51,043 nt of DNA from Anaerolineae bacterium (GCA_025454495.1 JALOOI010000027.1:1-51043); one strand, 5' to 3'; numbered from the stretch's first letter, positions 40,147-49,877 are shown. The notes: generated by a model from the sequence alone, not told the origin. A program made the numbers and translations.

Positions 40147-41744
40147 AGCAGGGTCGCCAGTTCGCCGGTACGGATCAAATCCTGAAGGGTGTATTCCACC
40201 AGCAGCCGAAAATCAAGATCGTTGCGGGGCACGGCAAAACCGGGATAATTGCGGCTGTACCAGCGCGGCGTAACCTTCAATTCGGCATTTTGCTCCAGGT
40301 GCGTCAGCAGTTTCAGGCTGTCACCATAAATCACATCGGCATTGGTCTCCACCAGCAGCGTGATGGCCGCCCGTTCATCATCGGTGATGTAAAAGCGCAC
40401 CCGCGCCGTCACGCTGTCCGCCCAGGCCTGGGCCCGTTCCTGTGCGCCGGCATCGCTTTGCAGCACACCGATGATGCGCCCGCGCAAATCCACAAAACTG
40501 TTGATGTCGTCGCGCTCTTTGTACATCAGCCGGTCGCCATGCAGCATATACGGCAGCGTAAAATCGACCCGGCCGGCGGCTTCCCAGTCCGGCACCACCC
40601 CCACCGCCAGATCGGCCTGCCCGCTTTCCACCAGTTGCAGCGGGTCGCCGCCCACATACACCACCTGCACATTCCAGCGGGCAGCCAGGCGTTCCACCAC
40701 CGCCCGGTTCACAGCATCCACCCGCTGCAAATACACCGGCGCATCCGGCGGCAGGTCGGTCATGCCGGCCACGCGCAGCCGCCGCTCACTATTCAGGCGG
40801 GGCACAATGTACTGCGGCGGAAACGGCACATCCGTCCCGAACAGCAGCGGTGATGGCGCTTCTTCGCCGATGTTGCGCCAGCGCGGCAGGGCATCTTCAG
40901 CAAAGGCCATGCCAGGGAAATACTGCTCCTGCAACTCCTGAAGCTTTTCCTCCTGCACCAGCCATTGCAGGGTACGATTGATGAGGTTACGCAGGTGCAC
41001 ATCCTGGCGCGGCACCACCACCGCGAAAGGCTCGCGGGCGATGGCTTCATCCAGCAGTTTGATGGCATCGAGCTGGGCCGCAGCCACCCGCAGCAGATGC
41101 TCCTGGCGGGCCGCCACCCCGGCCACGTCCCCGGCGAACAGAGCGCTGTAGGCCTGATCCAGCGTGAGATAGGGCTGCGGCTGGATGAGCGAGCCGCTGA
41201 CAGCGATATACTCCAGCAGCGCGGTTTCGCCGGCTGTACCCACCACATAGCCCACCCGCTGGCCGGAGAGATTGGCCAGCGTCTCAATGCTGCTATCCGC
41301 CCGCACCATGACCGCCTGTTTGCCCAGGTGATAGGTCATACTAAATTCGACCGTGGCATCCAGTTCGCGGCGGTGCACCTGGGCCGCGAACAGCGCATCC
41401 ACCAGTCCATCGCGCAGGGTGGCCAGCGCGTTCTGGCGCGTCACCTGCACAAATTCCACCTCAATACCCCAGGCTTCGGCCAGCGCCCGCGCCAGGTCAG
41501 CATCAAAGCCCACCAGTTCGCCACGAATGTTCAATTCGCCAAAGGGCGGTTCGTTGTACAGGATGCCCGCCCGCAGCACGCCATCGCGCTGCAACCGCGC
41601 CACCCCGGATTCCGCCAGCAGCACATCGCCGCTGCCCGTATCCACCACCGGGATGGGCGTGGGGGGTACCAGCGTGGGCGCAGGCGACTGCGCCAGCCCC
41701 ACCGAGACGATCAGCAGCAGCACACTGAGGAAAGCCGGTCTCAT
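40059..41744 (-). CDS. tandem solute-binding protein (two SBP_bac_3-type domains)
   Basis: 561 residues. A signal peptide (1-19) is followed by a short linker and two periplasmic-binding-protein domains: residues about 50-270 ([46 protein letters not shown]) and about 325-540 (RLRVAGMTDLPPDAP, QADLAVGVVPDWE, GRIIGVLQSDAGA). Family-3 proteins bind polar amino acids or similar ligands for ABC importers or sensors. No permease or ATPase lies beside it. The ATG overlaps the nadD stop (ATGA). Confidence 0.85.
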   Translation of the reverse strand: MRPAFLSVLLLIVSVGLAQSPAPTLVPPTPIPVVDTGSGDVLLAESGVARLQRDGVLRAGILYNEPPFGELNIRGELVGFDADLARALAEAWGIEVEFVQVTRQNALATLRDGLVDALFAAQVHRRELDATVEFSMTYHLGKQAVMVRADSSIETLANLSGQRVGYVVGTAGETALLEYIAVSGSLIQPQPYLTLDQAYSALFAGDVAGVAARQEHLLRVAAAQLDAIKLLDEAIAREPFAVVVPRQDVHLRNLINRTLQWLVQEEKLQELQEQYFPGMAFAEDALPRWRNIGEEAPSPLLFGTDVPFPPQYIVPRLNSERRLRVAGMTDLPPDAPVYLQRVDAVNRAVVERLAARWNVQVVYVGGDPLQLVESGQADLAVGVVPDWEAAGRVDFTLPYMLHGDRLMYKERDDINSFVDLRGRIIGVLQSDAGAQERAQAWADSVTARVRFYITDDERAAITLLVETNADVIYGDSLKLLTHLEQNAELKVTPRWYSRNYPGFAVPRNDLDFRLLVEYTLQDLIRTGELATLLQPVLPPGSDAPGFDVWPGSRAIGGFLGG

Positions 41745-42352
41745 GACAGCCTCTGGTACAATCCATGCTGTTGAATGTAATCCCGCACGCTATCCGGCAC
41801 CAGGTAGCGAATGCTCTTGCCCGAATGCAGCCGATCCACCAGATGCGTGGACGATAACCAGATGCCCAGCAGCGGCGCATCCACAATATCCACCCGGTCT
41901 TTTAACCCCGGCAGAACGGCTTCGTGCATCTCCGGCGTGATATTTTCATCCGAGCGCTTCATCACCGCCAGCCGGCAGAACTCGTACAATTCCCGTGCCC
42001 GCGTCCACGAAGGCAGCGCCCGCAGGTTATCCCCCCCCATGACGAAGAAAAGCTGCGCCTGCGGATACTGGGACTGGATAAGCTGCACCGTATCCGCCGA
42101 ATAATGCGGCCCGGGGCGCTTGAGATCGGCATCGGAGATGCTAAAGCTGCGATTATCGCTCACCGCCAGTTCCACCATCGCCGTGCGGTGGGCCACCGAA
42201 GCGCGAATTTTGTCGCCCTTAAACGGATGATCGCCCGCCGGCACGAACAGAACCTGATCGAGCAAAAGCGCTTCCATGGTATACTGCGCCAGAATAAGAT
42301 GCCCAACATGGGGCGGATCGAAGGTTCCGCCCAGGATGCCGATACGCTGCAC
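41741..42352 (-). CDS. nadD: nicotinate-nucleotide adenylyltransferase
   Basis: About 203 residues from GTG 42352, giving the usual family start QRIGILGGTFDPPHVGH. An ATG at 42367 overlapping obg would add five residues. The HxGH motif is in PPHVGH, the ISTTxxR-like element is WLSSTHLVDRL, and YHPFKG-like DHPFKGDK is present. It makes nicotinate adenine dinucleotide from nicotinate mononucleotide and ATP in NAD synthesis. Located between obg and the binding-protein gene, spacing 2 bases to obg. Confidence 0.94.
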   Translation of the reverse strand: MQRIGILGGTFDPPHVGHLILAQYTMEALLLDQVLFVPAGDHPFKGDKIRASVAHRTAMVELAVSDNRSFSISDADLKRPGPHYSADTVQLIQSQYPQAQLFFVMGGDNLRALPSWTRARELYEFCRLAVMKRSDENITPEMHEAVLPGLKDRVDIVDAPLLGIWLSSTHLVDRLHSGKSIRYLVPDSVRDYIQQHGLYQRLS

Positions 42353-42354
42353 GG

Positions 42355-43620
42355 TTAATCCGACCATTCCAGTTCGTATTCGCCAATAAAGACGGTATCG
42401 CCGGGCTGCACACCTTCGCGTTCCAGCGCGGCGGTAATGCCCAGGGTTTCCAGAATTTTCTGGAAGCGCACCACCGCTTCTTCATAATCCCAGTAGGTCA
42501 TGGCGGCGGCGCGTTCAATGCGTTTGCCGCGCACGATGTAGGCACCATCGGCACCGCGTTCCACCGTAAACACCGGTTCGGTATCTTCGATCTGGTACAG
42601 CGGGGCCGCTTCCACCAGTTCCAGCGGCGCGGCCGGCAGTTCGCTCATCCGCTGAAAGCTCATCTGGATCAGCCGATCCACATTTTGCCGCGTCGCCCCG
42701 GACACCGGCAGCAGCGCAATCCCGCGCTCCAGCAGCGCCGCCTGCACCTGCGGAAAACGGGACTGCGCTTCGGGCAAATCCATCTTGTTCAGGATGACAA
42801 TCTGCGGCTTTTGGCCCAGTTTTTCATCGTACAGCGCCAGTTCAGCATTGATCTGGTTATAATCCGCCAGCGGGTCTTCGGCGGCACCGTTCAGCACATG
42901 GATGAGCAGGCGCGTGCGCTGCACATGGCGCAGGAAGGCGTGCCCCAGGCCAATGCCCATATGGGCCCCTTCGATCAACCCCGGAATGTCCGCAAACACC
43001 AGATCATGATGATTGTAAATGACCACGCCCAGGTTCGGTTGCAGGGTGGTAAAGGGGTAATCGGCAATTTTGGGGGTGGCATTGCTCACCACCGAAAGCA
43101 GGGTGGATTTGCCGGCATTGGGCACGCCCACAATACCCACATCCGCGATCAGCTTCAGTTCCAGGGTAAGCTGGCGTTCCTCGCCCGGTGCGCCTTTTTC
43201 GGCGATGCGCGGCGCACGATTGGAAGCGGTGGCAAAACGGGCATTGCCCCGGCCGCCGCGCCCGCCCCGCGCCACCACCACACTGTCATTCATCTGCACC
43301 AGGTCAGCCAGCAGTTCGCCGGTGGCGGCATCGCGCACGATGGTACCAGGCGGCACTTCCACGATCAACGGCGGGGCGCTGGCCCCGGTCATGTTGCTGG
43401 AGCCGCCGCGTTTGCCATGTTCGGCTCTAAAATGGATATGCCGCTTAAAATAAAAGAGGGTGTTGTGGCTGTCGTTCACCCGGAGGATCACATCACCGCC
43501 GCGGCCGCCATCCCCCCCGGCCGGGCCCCCGCGGGGCACAAACGCCTCACGGCGAAAAGCGACCAGACCGTCGCCCCCGTCGCCGCTGCGGATATGAATT
43601 TTTGCTTCATCAACCAGCAT
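42355..43620 (-). CDS. obgE: GTPase Obg/CgtA
   Basis: 421 residues from ATG 43620 (AGGATG further upstream); an in-frame ATG at 43656 is not family-like. The Gly-rich Obg fold is N-terminal (SGDGGDGLVAFRREAF, PAGGDGGRGGDV). The G domain follows with G1 VGVPNAGKSTLL, FTTLQPNLG, DIPGLIEGA, NKMD. A C-terminal OCT domain (VERGADGAYIVRGKRIERAAAM) is present. Obg acts in ribosome assembly and stress control. obg-nadD linkage is common. Confidence 0.96.
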   Translation of the reverse strand: MLVDEAKIHIRSGDGGDGLVAFRREAFVPRGGPAGGDGGRGGDVILRVNDSHNTLFYFKRHIHFRAEHGKRGGSSNMTGASAPPLIVEVPPGTIVRDAATGELLADLVQMNDSVVVARGGRGGRGNARFATASNRAPRIAEKGAPGEERQLTLELKLIADVGIVGVPNAGKSTLLSVVSNATPKIADYPFTTLQPNLGVVIYNHHDLVFADIPGLIEGAHMGIGLGHAFLRHVQRTRLLIHVLNGAAEDPLADYNQINAELALYDEKLGQKPQIVILNKMDLPEAQSRFPQVQAALLERGIALLPVSGATRQNVDRLIQMSFQRMSELPAAPLELVEAAPLYQIEDTEPVFTVERGADGAYIVRGKRIERAAAMTYWDYEEAVVRFQKILETLGITAALEREGVQPGDTVFIGEYELEWSD

Positions 43621-43707
43621 AACCCGGCATCCTGTCTGCGAGAGACTTACCAGCATAGCAGAGAATCAGGCAGGATGGCAGTCCATAATTCAGCCGGCGG
43701 GGTGCCG

Positions 43708-44397
43708 TCAGGTAGATTTAAAAATTTCCCAGATCATAAAACGCAGCCGTGCCATGGCAAAGGGGCGTACCACCGGGGTCACGCTGTACAGCGGCGACAC
43801 GGATTGTTCATCCATCAACACCAGGGTGGGCAAGTGGGCCAGGTTGATGATTTCTTTCAGCGTACCCAGCATCGTCCAGGCGTGCATATCGCCCAGTTGC
43901 ACATCCAGCACCAGCAGATCACACAGGTGATCTTCCAGCAGTAAGATGGCCTCTTTACCGGAATAGGCCACATGGACGGCCATGCCCATATCACGCAGCA
44001 GCGCAGTCAGCGCTTTACGCTCCTCCTCCTGGCGCACCGCCAGCACCGCCACTTTTCCCCTGGTTTCCGGGGTCTCACCCCGGCTGGTTGCCATCTCATT
44101 CATAGAAACGCTTGTCAGTTGTCCTTCATCACGGCAGGCAGCACCGGGCAGGGGCTGCGTCTCAACAAAACTGGCGCTCAGCCGCCGCAGCCCAAATGGG
44201 ATGCAGCGCTGCAGCTTACGGCGGGCTGTTTCGCAATCCGTCAGGCTGGCAAAATACTGCCCGTTTTTGCCGGTAATCGTCACAAAGCCCGACCGTACCC
44301 CGGCCTCGTAGTGATCGATCCCGCTGGCTGCCAGCAGCAGCACCACATACTCCAGCAGCGTCTCTGGCAGCGTGGTATTGAGGTAATAGACGCGCAC
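43708..44397 (-). CDS. receiver-domain protein with unknown N-terminal domain
   Basis: 229 residues from GTG 44397 with TGAGGG upstream. Residues about 113-225 form a response-regulator receiver fold (VAVLAVRQEEERKALTALL, then DLLVLDVQLGD, where the Asp in LVLDV is the probable phosphoacceptor, and LPTLVLMDE). The usual acidic pair after the first strand is not clear. Residues 1-95 (SLTDCETARRKLQRC) match no domain I know. There is no output domain, so it may act through partners such as the AAA+ ATPase gene 79 bases upstream. Confidence 0.7.
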   Translation of the reverse strand: MRVYYLNTTLPETLLEYVVLLLAASGIDHYEAGVRSGFVTITGKNGQYFASLTDCETARRKLQRCIPFGLRRLSASFVETQPLPGAACRDEGQLTSVSMNEMATSRGETPETRGKVAVLAVRQEEERKALTALLRDMGMAVHVAYSGKEAILLLEDHLCDLLVLDVQLGDMHAWTMLGTLKEIINLAHLPTLVLMDEQSVSPLYSVTPVVRPFAMARLRFMIWEIFKST

Positions 44398-44476
44398 AGG
44401 CTACCCTCACCGGCCCCCACAGGCTGTGTTTCCGGGTGGCGGGCGGCGACCCCGGCATGACTCTATCATCAGCGGG

Positions 44477-45856
44477 TTAGAGTTCCACAAAGTACGAGGC
44501 AGCCGCCCGATCAATCAATTCAAAGTCGGACATTTGCGCCGGCACATCCATATAGCTGGCAATATCTTTCATCTGCGATAGCAGATCACGCGGGTGCACA
44601 AACCGAAAATCACGGGCGTAGCGGTTGTACCAGCGCTCCAGCAAATACTGATAGCCTTCTTCATCAAAGGGTACGCTGCGAATACGGCACATCAGCTTAA
44701 ACAGATCGTAGAACTGTTCGGCCGTGGGGTTATCCACCAGAATCTTGTATTTGATGCGCCGCAGGAAGGCATCGTCCACCAGGTCTTTGGGGTCCATATT
44801 GGTGGAGAAGATAATCATCACCCGGAACGGCATTTCAATCTTGCGCCCGTTGGCCAGCGTCAAAAAGTCGTATTTCTTCTCCAGCGGCACGATCCAGCGG
44901 TTCAGCAAATCCATCGGCTTCACCTGCTGCCGCCCGAAGTCGTCAATGAGGAACATGCCGCCATTGGCCTTCACCTGGTAGGGTGCCTGGTAAAACTTAT
45001 TGATCGGGTCATACGTCAAATCCAGGCTTTCCATCGTCAGCTCGCCGCCCACGATGATGATGGGCCGCTTGATTTTGATCCAGCGGCCATCCGGCGTTTC
45101 GCCCAGTTTCTTGGTGGAGGTTTTATCAGTGGAGGGCTGATGATTGACCGAGTCGTACATCAGAATAATTTGCCCGTCCACGTCAATGGCGTAAGGAATC
45201 CACATATCCTCCCCCAGGATGACGCTGCCAATGGCTTCGGAGAGGGTGGTTTTACCGTTGCCGGGCGGGCCATACAGGAAGATGGAGGTGCCGGAATTGG
45301 CGGCCGGGCCAATGACATCCAGCATATCCTTGGAAACAATCAGGTTTTGCATCACCTTCCGCATATCATCTTCGCGGATGGTGCGCTTGTTGTTGGTCTG
45401 CGCGTACACCGAGTCCAGGTAAGTTTTCAGCGGCACCGGGGCGATGTTAGCATAGGTATTCTTGGCCAGCGCTTCGAGGGCCCGTTCAATGCCGGCAGAA
45501 GAAATTTGATAGCGAAAGGCCACTTCCCCACCGATACCGCCGGAGCCGATGATTTCGATCAACTGCTCGCGCTTCAGAAACGCAATCACGCCATCCAGCA
45601 CGCCGGGGAAAGGCACCTTGAGCGAATCCTGAATCTGGAAGCCGGTCATATCGCCGCGAAAGTACAGCGTCTTCAGCACCAGGTCAGCCACGGCCAGCTT
45701 GGAGAGGCCGGTATCTTCCAGCGTTTTCAGCGCCGGCGGCGACCATGGTTCGGGCTTTTCGGTGGGCAGCAGCGCCCCGCCGGCCGACACGGATGTCGTC
45801 AGGGGTCGGCCGCCTTCAGGTTGCGTAATGGATTTGATGGATTTACGATTGCCCAT
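44477..45856 (-). CDS. AAA+ ATPase with N-terminal winged-helix-like region
   Basis: 459 residues. Residues about 45-130 look like a winged helix (LAVADLVLKTLYF, GVLDGVIAFLKREQLIE). The ATPase core follows: Walker A YGPPGNGKTT near 194, Walker B GGMFLIDDFGRQ, sensor STNMDP, and an Arg-rich region near DDAFLRRIKY. The C-terminal domain is helical. I do not recognise a named family or substrate. The start has no signal peptide; the protein is cytoplasmic. It is the first gene of a five-gene minus-strand run with obg and nadD. Confidence 0.8.
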   Translation of the reverse strand: MGNRKSIKSITQPEGGRPLTTSVSAGGALLPTEKPEPWSPPALKTLEDTGLSKLAVADLVLKTLYFRGDMTGFQIQDSLKVPFPGVLDGVIAFLKREQLIEIIGSGGIGGEVAFRYQISSAGIERALEALAKNTYANIAPVPLKTYLDSVYAQTNNKRTIREDDMRKVMQNLIVSKDMLDVIGPAANSGTSIFLYGPPGNGKTTLSEAIGSVILGEDMWIPYAIDVDGQIILMYDSVNHQPSTDKTSTKKLGETPDGRWIKIKRPIIIVGGELTMESLDLTYDPINKFYQAPYQVKANGGMFLIDDFGRQQVKPMDLLNRWIVPLEKKYDFLTLANGRKIEMPFRVMIIFSTNMDPKDLVDDAFLRRIKYKILVDNPTAEQFYDLFKLMCRIRSVPFDEEGYQYLLERWYNRYARDFRFVHPRDLLSQMKDIASYMDVPAQMSDFELIDRAAASYFVEL

Positions 45857-45885
45857 GCTGTATCCTGTGTGAGTACGCCACCATC

Positions 45886-45894
45886 ATCATATCA
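45886..45894 (-). promoter_or_regulatory. extended -10 promoter of the AAA+ ATPase operon
   Basis: Minus-strand TGATATGAT (TG, one base, TATGAT) lies 30 bases before the ATG at 45856. No clear -35 is present. Confidence 0.35.
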
Positions 45895-46017
45895 CAGATG
45901 ATAAAAGTTCGGTGAAACCGGTGAGCCTGCCGTGTCTTCGGCAGCAGTCTTCCTTTATTATAGACGGGTCATCAAATTTCACAACCAGCCGGTGCACAAA
46001 TCCATGGAGATCGCCAG

Positions 46018-46656
46018 ATGATTGACCATATTCAATGGCTGGGGCATGGCAGTTTTCTCATCCAGAGCCAGCCCATCATCTACATCAATCCCTGGCGCGT
46101 GGTACGCAATGCCTTCCATGCGGATGTGATCCTGATCGGCCATGACCATTACGATCATTGTTCGGTGGCCGATGTCACCAAATTATGCGGCCCCGCCACG
46201 CGCATCATCGGCAACGAAAAAGTAGCCGCGCTCATCCCGCAGACGGAAGTGCTGCGCGCCTGGCAGAGCATCAACGTTGAACGCGCCCGCATTACTGCGG
46301 TGCCGGCCTACTCCCCCGGCGACCTGCGGCACCCGCTGACCGATGGCGGCCTGGGGTTTCTCATCTCGCTCAATTTTTACGACATTTACTATGCCGGCGA
46401 TACCATGCTCATCCCGGAGATGCAGCGCCTGCACCCGGATATTGCCATCCTGCCCATTGATGCCGATGGCACCCTGAGCGTTGAAGAGGCCGTGGCGGCT
46501 GTGGGCATCCTGCGGCCGCGCTATGTGCTGCCCGCCAACTGGGGCGCAGCCGGCGAAGGCGCGGCGGAGATGGATGCCAGAATGTTTAAAAAGCAGGTTG
46601 GCGGGCGGGCGCAGGTCATCCTCCCGGAGGATCGTCCGTCCGGCAGCCGGGTTTAG
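46018..46656 (+). CDS. metallo-beta-lactamase-fold hydrolase (UlaG-like)
   Basis: 212 residues. The metal site begins with HDHYDHC (HxHxDH), followed by YYAGDTM (Asp ligand) and ILPID. Lacks a signal peptide. The family hydrolyses phosphodiesters, lactones or similar bonds; substrate unknown. GGAG lies 9 bases before the ATG. The next gene starts 12 bases after the stop. Confidence 0.9.
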   Translation: MIDHIQWLGHGSFLIQSQPIIYINPWRVVRNAFHADVILIGHDHYDHCSVADVTKLCGPATRIIGNEKVAALIPQTEVLRAWQSINVERARITAVPAYSPGDLRHPLTDGGLGFLISLNFYDIYYAGDTMLIPEMQRLHPDIAILPIDADGTLSVEEAVAAVGILRPRYVLPANWGAAGEGAAEMDARMFKKQVGGRAQVILPEDRPSGSRV

Positions 46657-46668
46657 GAGGGAGCTACC

Positions 46669-47856
46669 ATGCTTCAATTGTTCGTCGCGCTGGCGCTGTG
46701 CCTGGCGCTCGTCTCGGCTGCCGTCGCGCAGCGGCCGGATGCCCCCCTGTACGCGCAGCCGGGGCCCTACAGCGTGGGCACGCGCGAATTCACCCTTGCC
46801 GATGACAGCCGCCCGCTGACGGTGACGCTGTGGTATCCCGCACCGGCCGAGGAGGTGGCCCCGCCGCACGATTACCCGCTGGCGCTGGCCTTTTCGGTGC
46901 CCGGCCGGGCCCTGCTGAACGCGCCTGTCGCGGCGGCCGATGCCCCCTTCCCGCTGGTGATCTTCTCGCACGGCAGCGGCGCATCGCGGGTGCTGTACCT
47001 GTGGCTGCTGGAGCATCTGGCTTCGCAGGGGTTTATCGTCATCGCTGCCGATCATCCCGGCAACACGGTACTGCAAACGCTGGCCGCCGGCCTCAATTTG
47101 CCGGGCAGCGGGCAGGATTTTGCCGGCAGTTATGCCCTGCGCCCCCGGGATGTGCTGCGCCAGCTTGCCTTTGCCGAAGCGCTCAATGCCGACGGTGATT
47201 TCGCCGGGCGCATCGACACCGATCAGGTGGCAGTGATGGGGCATTCTTTCGGCGGCTGGACGGCGCTGGCCGCGGGGGGCGCACAGATGGATTTTAACCG
47301 CCTGCGCGATTACTGTGCGGCCGAAAGCACGGCGGCAGCGGATAATGTATGCTTTGTGCTGGAACTGGAGAGCGACATCGCGGCCGCCCGCGGGCTGAGC
47401 ACGGCCCCGGCCGGCACCTGGCCCGCCACCACGGATCCGCGCGTGCGGGCCATCATCGCGCTGGCCCCGTGGAATGCCCCCCTGCTGGATCACAGCGGCA
47501 TCACCCGCCCGACGCTGATCCTGGTGGGCAGCGCCGATGATGTAACGGTGCCGGAGCGCGATGCTTACGCCAGTTTCGCCGCGCTGCGTGCGCCCGCAAC
47601 CCTGGTCACTTTCGACCACGCCGGGCATTACCTGTTCGTGGATGAATGCCCGCCGGTGCTGCTGCAATTCGATGCCTTCAGCGCCTGTTCTGACCCGGTG
47701 TGGGATATGGCCCGGGCCCATGATCTGAGCCGGCATCTGATAACGGCGTTTCTGCGGGCACATTTGCAGCAGGATACCGCTGCCGCCGCCGCCCTGCTGC
47801 CGGAACAGGTATCGTATCCCGGTGTGACCTACCAGGTGGAAGCGGCCGGGCCTTAA
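46669..47856 (+). CDS. secreted alpha/beta hydrolase (PAF-AH/dienelactone-like)
   Basis: 395 residues with a signal peptide (1-20). The nucleophile elbow is GHSFGG; the likely acid is Asp in GSADDVTVP and the base is His in FDHAGHY. LVIFSHGSGASR carries the oxyanion-hole region. Family members include platelet-activating-factor acetylhydrolase-like lipases and esterases; the substrate is unknown. Paired Cys in the insertion suggest export. GGAGGGAG precedes the ATG. Confidence 0.87.
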   Translation: MLQLFVALALCLALVSAAVAQRPDAPLYAQPGPYSVGTREFTLADDSRPLTVTLWYPAPAEEVAPPHDYPLALAFSVPGRALLNAPVAAADAPFPLVIFSHGSGASRVLYLWLLEHLASQGFIVIAADHPGNTVLQTLAAGLNLPGSGQDFAGSYALRPRDVLRQLAFAEALNADGDFAGRIDTDQVAVMGHSFGGWTALAAGGAQMDFNRLRDYCAAESTAAADNVCFVLELESDIAAARGLSTAPAGTWPATTDPRVRAIIALAPWNAPLLDHSGITRPTLILVGSADDVTVPERDAYASFAALRAPATLVTFDHAGHYLFVDECPPVLLQFDAFSACSDPVWDMARAHDLSRHLITAFLRAHLQQDTAAAAALLPEQVSYPGVTYQVEAAGP

Positions 47857-47883
47857 AAAAAACGCCCCGCGATGTGCGGGGCG
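47855..47883 (-). terminator. intrinsic terminator after clpX
   Basis: CGCCCCGC and GCGGGGCG pair around a 5-base loop; the minus strand then has a run of eight T. It ends the tig-clpP-clpX operon and lies just past the convergent hydrolase gene. Confidence 0.85.
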
Positions 47884-47906
47884 CTCGTTGTATGGGTGGT
47901 GGTCGC

Positions 47907-49205
47907 TCAGGCGGCCGGCTTCCCGGCAGATTTCAGCGTGCCGTGTTCCGTCCATTCCAGCGGCGCACCGCTGGCATCGTAGATGCCGGGGCGCTTTGTG
48001 CCGCGAATGGTGTCCGCGTCAATCACCACTTTACGGATGCTGTCGCGGCCCGGAACTTCAAACATCACATCCAGCAGGCACTTTTCGATGATGGAGCGCA
48101 GCCCGCGGGCCCCGGTGCCGCGTTCCAGCGCCATCTCAGAGGCCGCTTCCAGCGCCGAGTCATCGAAGCTGAGTTCAACATTATCCAGCGCCAGCAGGTG
48201 TTTATACTGCCGCGTGAGCGAATTTTTGGGTTCTACCATAATCCGCTTCAGCGCGGCTTTGTCCAGCGGGTCAACACTGACCACCACCGGCAAACGGCCC
48301 ACCAGTTCCGGGATCATGCCGTACTGGATCAAATCTTCCGGGCTGACCTTACGCAGCAGCGCGGCCTTGTCGCGGCCCTGGCGTTCCGGGGTTTCGTTAA
48401 AGCCAATCGACCCCTTCACGCCCACCCGTTTGGCAATCACCTTCTCGATGCCATCGAACATCCCGCCGCAAATGAACAGGATATTGGTGGTATCAATCTG
48501 GAGGAATTCCTGGTGCGGGTGCTTGCGCCCGCCCTGCGGCGGCACATTGGCCACCGTACCCTCCACGATCTTCAGCAGCGCCTGCTGCACCCCCTCCCCG
48601 GAGACATCGCGGGTGATGGAGGGGTTATCGTTGGATTTGCGGGCGATTTTATCAATCTCATCAATGTAGATGATGCCTTTTTCGGCGCGGGCAATATCCC
48701 CATCGGCCGCCTGGATGAGGCGCAGCAGGATATTTTCCACATCTTCGCCCACATAGCCCGCTTCCGTCAGCGCGGTAGCATCGGCGATGCAAAACGGCAC
48801 ATCCAGGATGCGGGCCAGCGTTTGGGCCAGCAGCGTTTTACCGCTGCCGGTGGGGCCAATGATGAGAATGTTGCTCTTGTCCAGCTCCACATCGGAAGGC
48901 GAGCGTTCTGACTGAATGCGCTTGTAGTGGTTGTACACCGCCACACTCAGCACACGTTTGGGGTATTCCTGCCCCACCACATATTCATCCATGAAACTCA
49001 TGATTTCACGCGGGGAGAGCAGCTTATCCATGTGGAAAGCGCCGCCGCCCCGCTCGACATATTCTTCATCCGCCAGCAAATTGTGACACAGATCGACACA
49101 ATAGTTGCAGATGAAGACATTATCGGGACCTGCGATCAGGCGTTCAACTTCATCGTGTGTGCGCCCACAGAAAGAGCAGCGCTGCCCACCGTGTGGAAAA
49201 CTCAC
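47907..49205 (-). CDS. clpX: ATP-dependent Clp protease ATP-binding subunit ClpX
   Basis: 432 residues from GTG 49205, which overlaps the clpP stop (GTGA). The N-terminal zinc-binding domain has CSFC and CNYC. The AAA+ core has Walker A GPTGSGKT, Walker [12 protein letters not shown], pore loops and the sensor GTGARGLRS. It unfolds substrates and feeds them to ClpP. The C-terminal domain is complete (about residues 315-420). Confidence 0.97.
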   Translation of the reverse strand: MSFPHGGQRCSFCGRTHDEVERLIAGPDNVFICNYCVDLCHNLLADEEYVERGGGAFHMDKLLSPREIMSFMDEYVVGQEYPKRVLSVAVYNHYKRIQSERSPSDVELDKSNILIIGPTGSGKTLLAQTLARILDVPFCIADATALTEAGYVGEDVENILLRLIQAADGDIARAEKGIIYIDEIDKIARKSNDNPSITRDVSGEGVQQALLKIVEGTVANVPPQGGRKHPHQEFLQIDTTNILFICGGMFDGIEKVIAKRVGVKGSIGFNETPERQGRDKAALLRKVSPEDLIQYGMIPELVGRLPVVVSVDPLDKAALKRIMVEPKNSLTRQYKHLLALDNVELSFDDSALEAASEMALERGTGARGLRSIIEKCLLDVMFEVPGRDSIRKVVIDADTIRGTKRPGIYDASGAPLEWTEHGTLKSAGKPAA

Positions 49206-49813
49206 CGTACTTTTACCTCTTCCAGTGCAGGGTTCAGCACCGAGTCAATTAACCCATACTGTACCGCTTCTTCCGGGGTTTTGTAAATATCCCGGTCGGT
49301 ATCACGCTCGATCACATCATATTCCTGGCCGGTGTGCTTAACGAAAACATTGTTCAGCAGTTTCTTCAGGCGGATGATTTCATTGGCCTGAATCACAATG
49401 TCCGAAGCCTGGCCCTGTGCGCCGCCCAGCGGCTGATGCATGTGGATGGTGGCGTGCGGCAGCGCCATCCGCAGGCCTTTTTCCCCGGCCGTCAGCAGCA
49501 CGGTGCCAAAGCTGGCCGTCAGCCCCACCGCCACGGTCATCACCGGGGCTTCGATCTGCTGCATGGCATCATAAATACCCAGCCCGGCATACACCACGCC
49601 GCCGGGAGAATTGATGTACATCTGAATGCGTTTATCCGGGTCTTCGCGGTTCAGGAACAGCAGTTGCGCCACGGTAAGGTTCGCTACCTGATCGTTGATG
49701 CCCGTGCCCACAAACACAATGCGCTCTTTTAGCAGCAGCGAATAGATGTCATAAGCGCGTTCACCCCGGCTTCCCTGCTCAATCACCATTGGAATGACGT
49801 TATAGAAACTCAT
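49202..49813 (-). CDS. clpP: ATP-dependent Clp protease proteolytic subunit
   Basis: 203 residues from ATG 49813, giving the family start [12 protein letters not shown]. The catalytic Ser101 is in TASFGTVLL and His126 in HMHQP; the Asp lies in the IERDTDRD motif. It forms the tetradecameric chamber used with ClpX. AAGGAG is 30 bases upstream with a hairpin between it and the ATG, which is unusual. Between tig (64 bases upstream) and clpX in the classical operon. Confidence 0.95.
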   Translation of the reverse strand: MSFYNVIPMVIEQGSRGERAYDIYSLLLKERIVFVGTGINDQVANLTVAQLLFLNREDPDKRIQMYINSPGGVVYAGLGIYDAMQQIEAPVMTVAVGLTASFGTVLLTAGEKGLRMALPHATIHMHQPLGGAQGQASDIVIQANEIIRLKKLLNNVFVKHTGQEYDVIERDTDRDIYKTPEEAVQYGLIDSVLNPALEEVKVR

Positions 49814-49823
49814 AGCCGTGTAC

Positions 49824-49840
49824 GGTGCAGTGGCTGCACC
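49824..49840 (-). promoter_or_regulatory. hairpin between Shine-Dalgarno and start of clpP
   Basis: GGTGCAG and CTGCACC form a perfect 7-bp stem with a 3-base loop. The Shine-Dalgarno AAGGAG (49849-49844, minus strand) is upstream and the ATG downstream. Folding would shorten the gap from 30 to about 13 bases. Confidence 0.5.
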
Positions 49841-49877
49841 TTGCTCCTTTCGTGAATGACGACGATGGTTTACCCCT

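Noticed and set aside
46183-47955. 590-codon open frame opposite the two hydrolase genes
   Set aside because: It covers both plus-strand genes with clear active sites and crosses the clpX terminator; Arg/Gly/His-rich composition marks it as a shadow.
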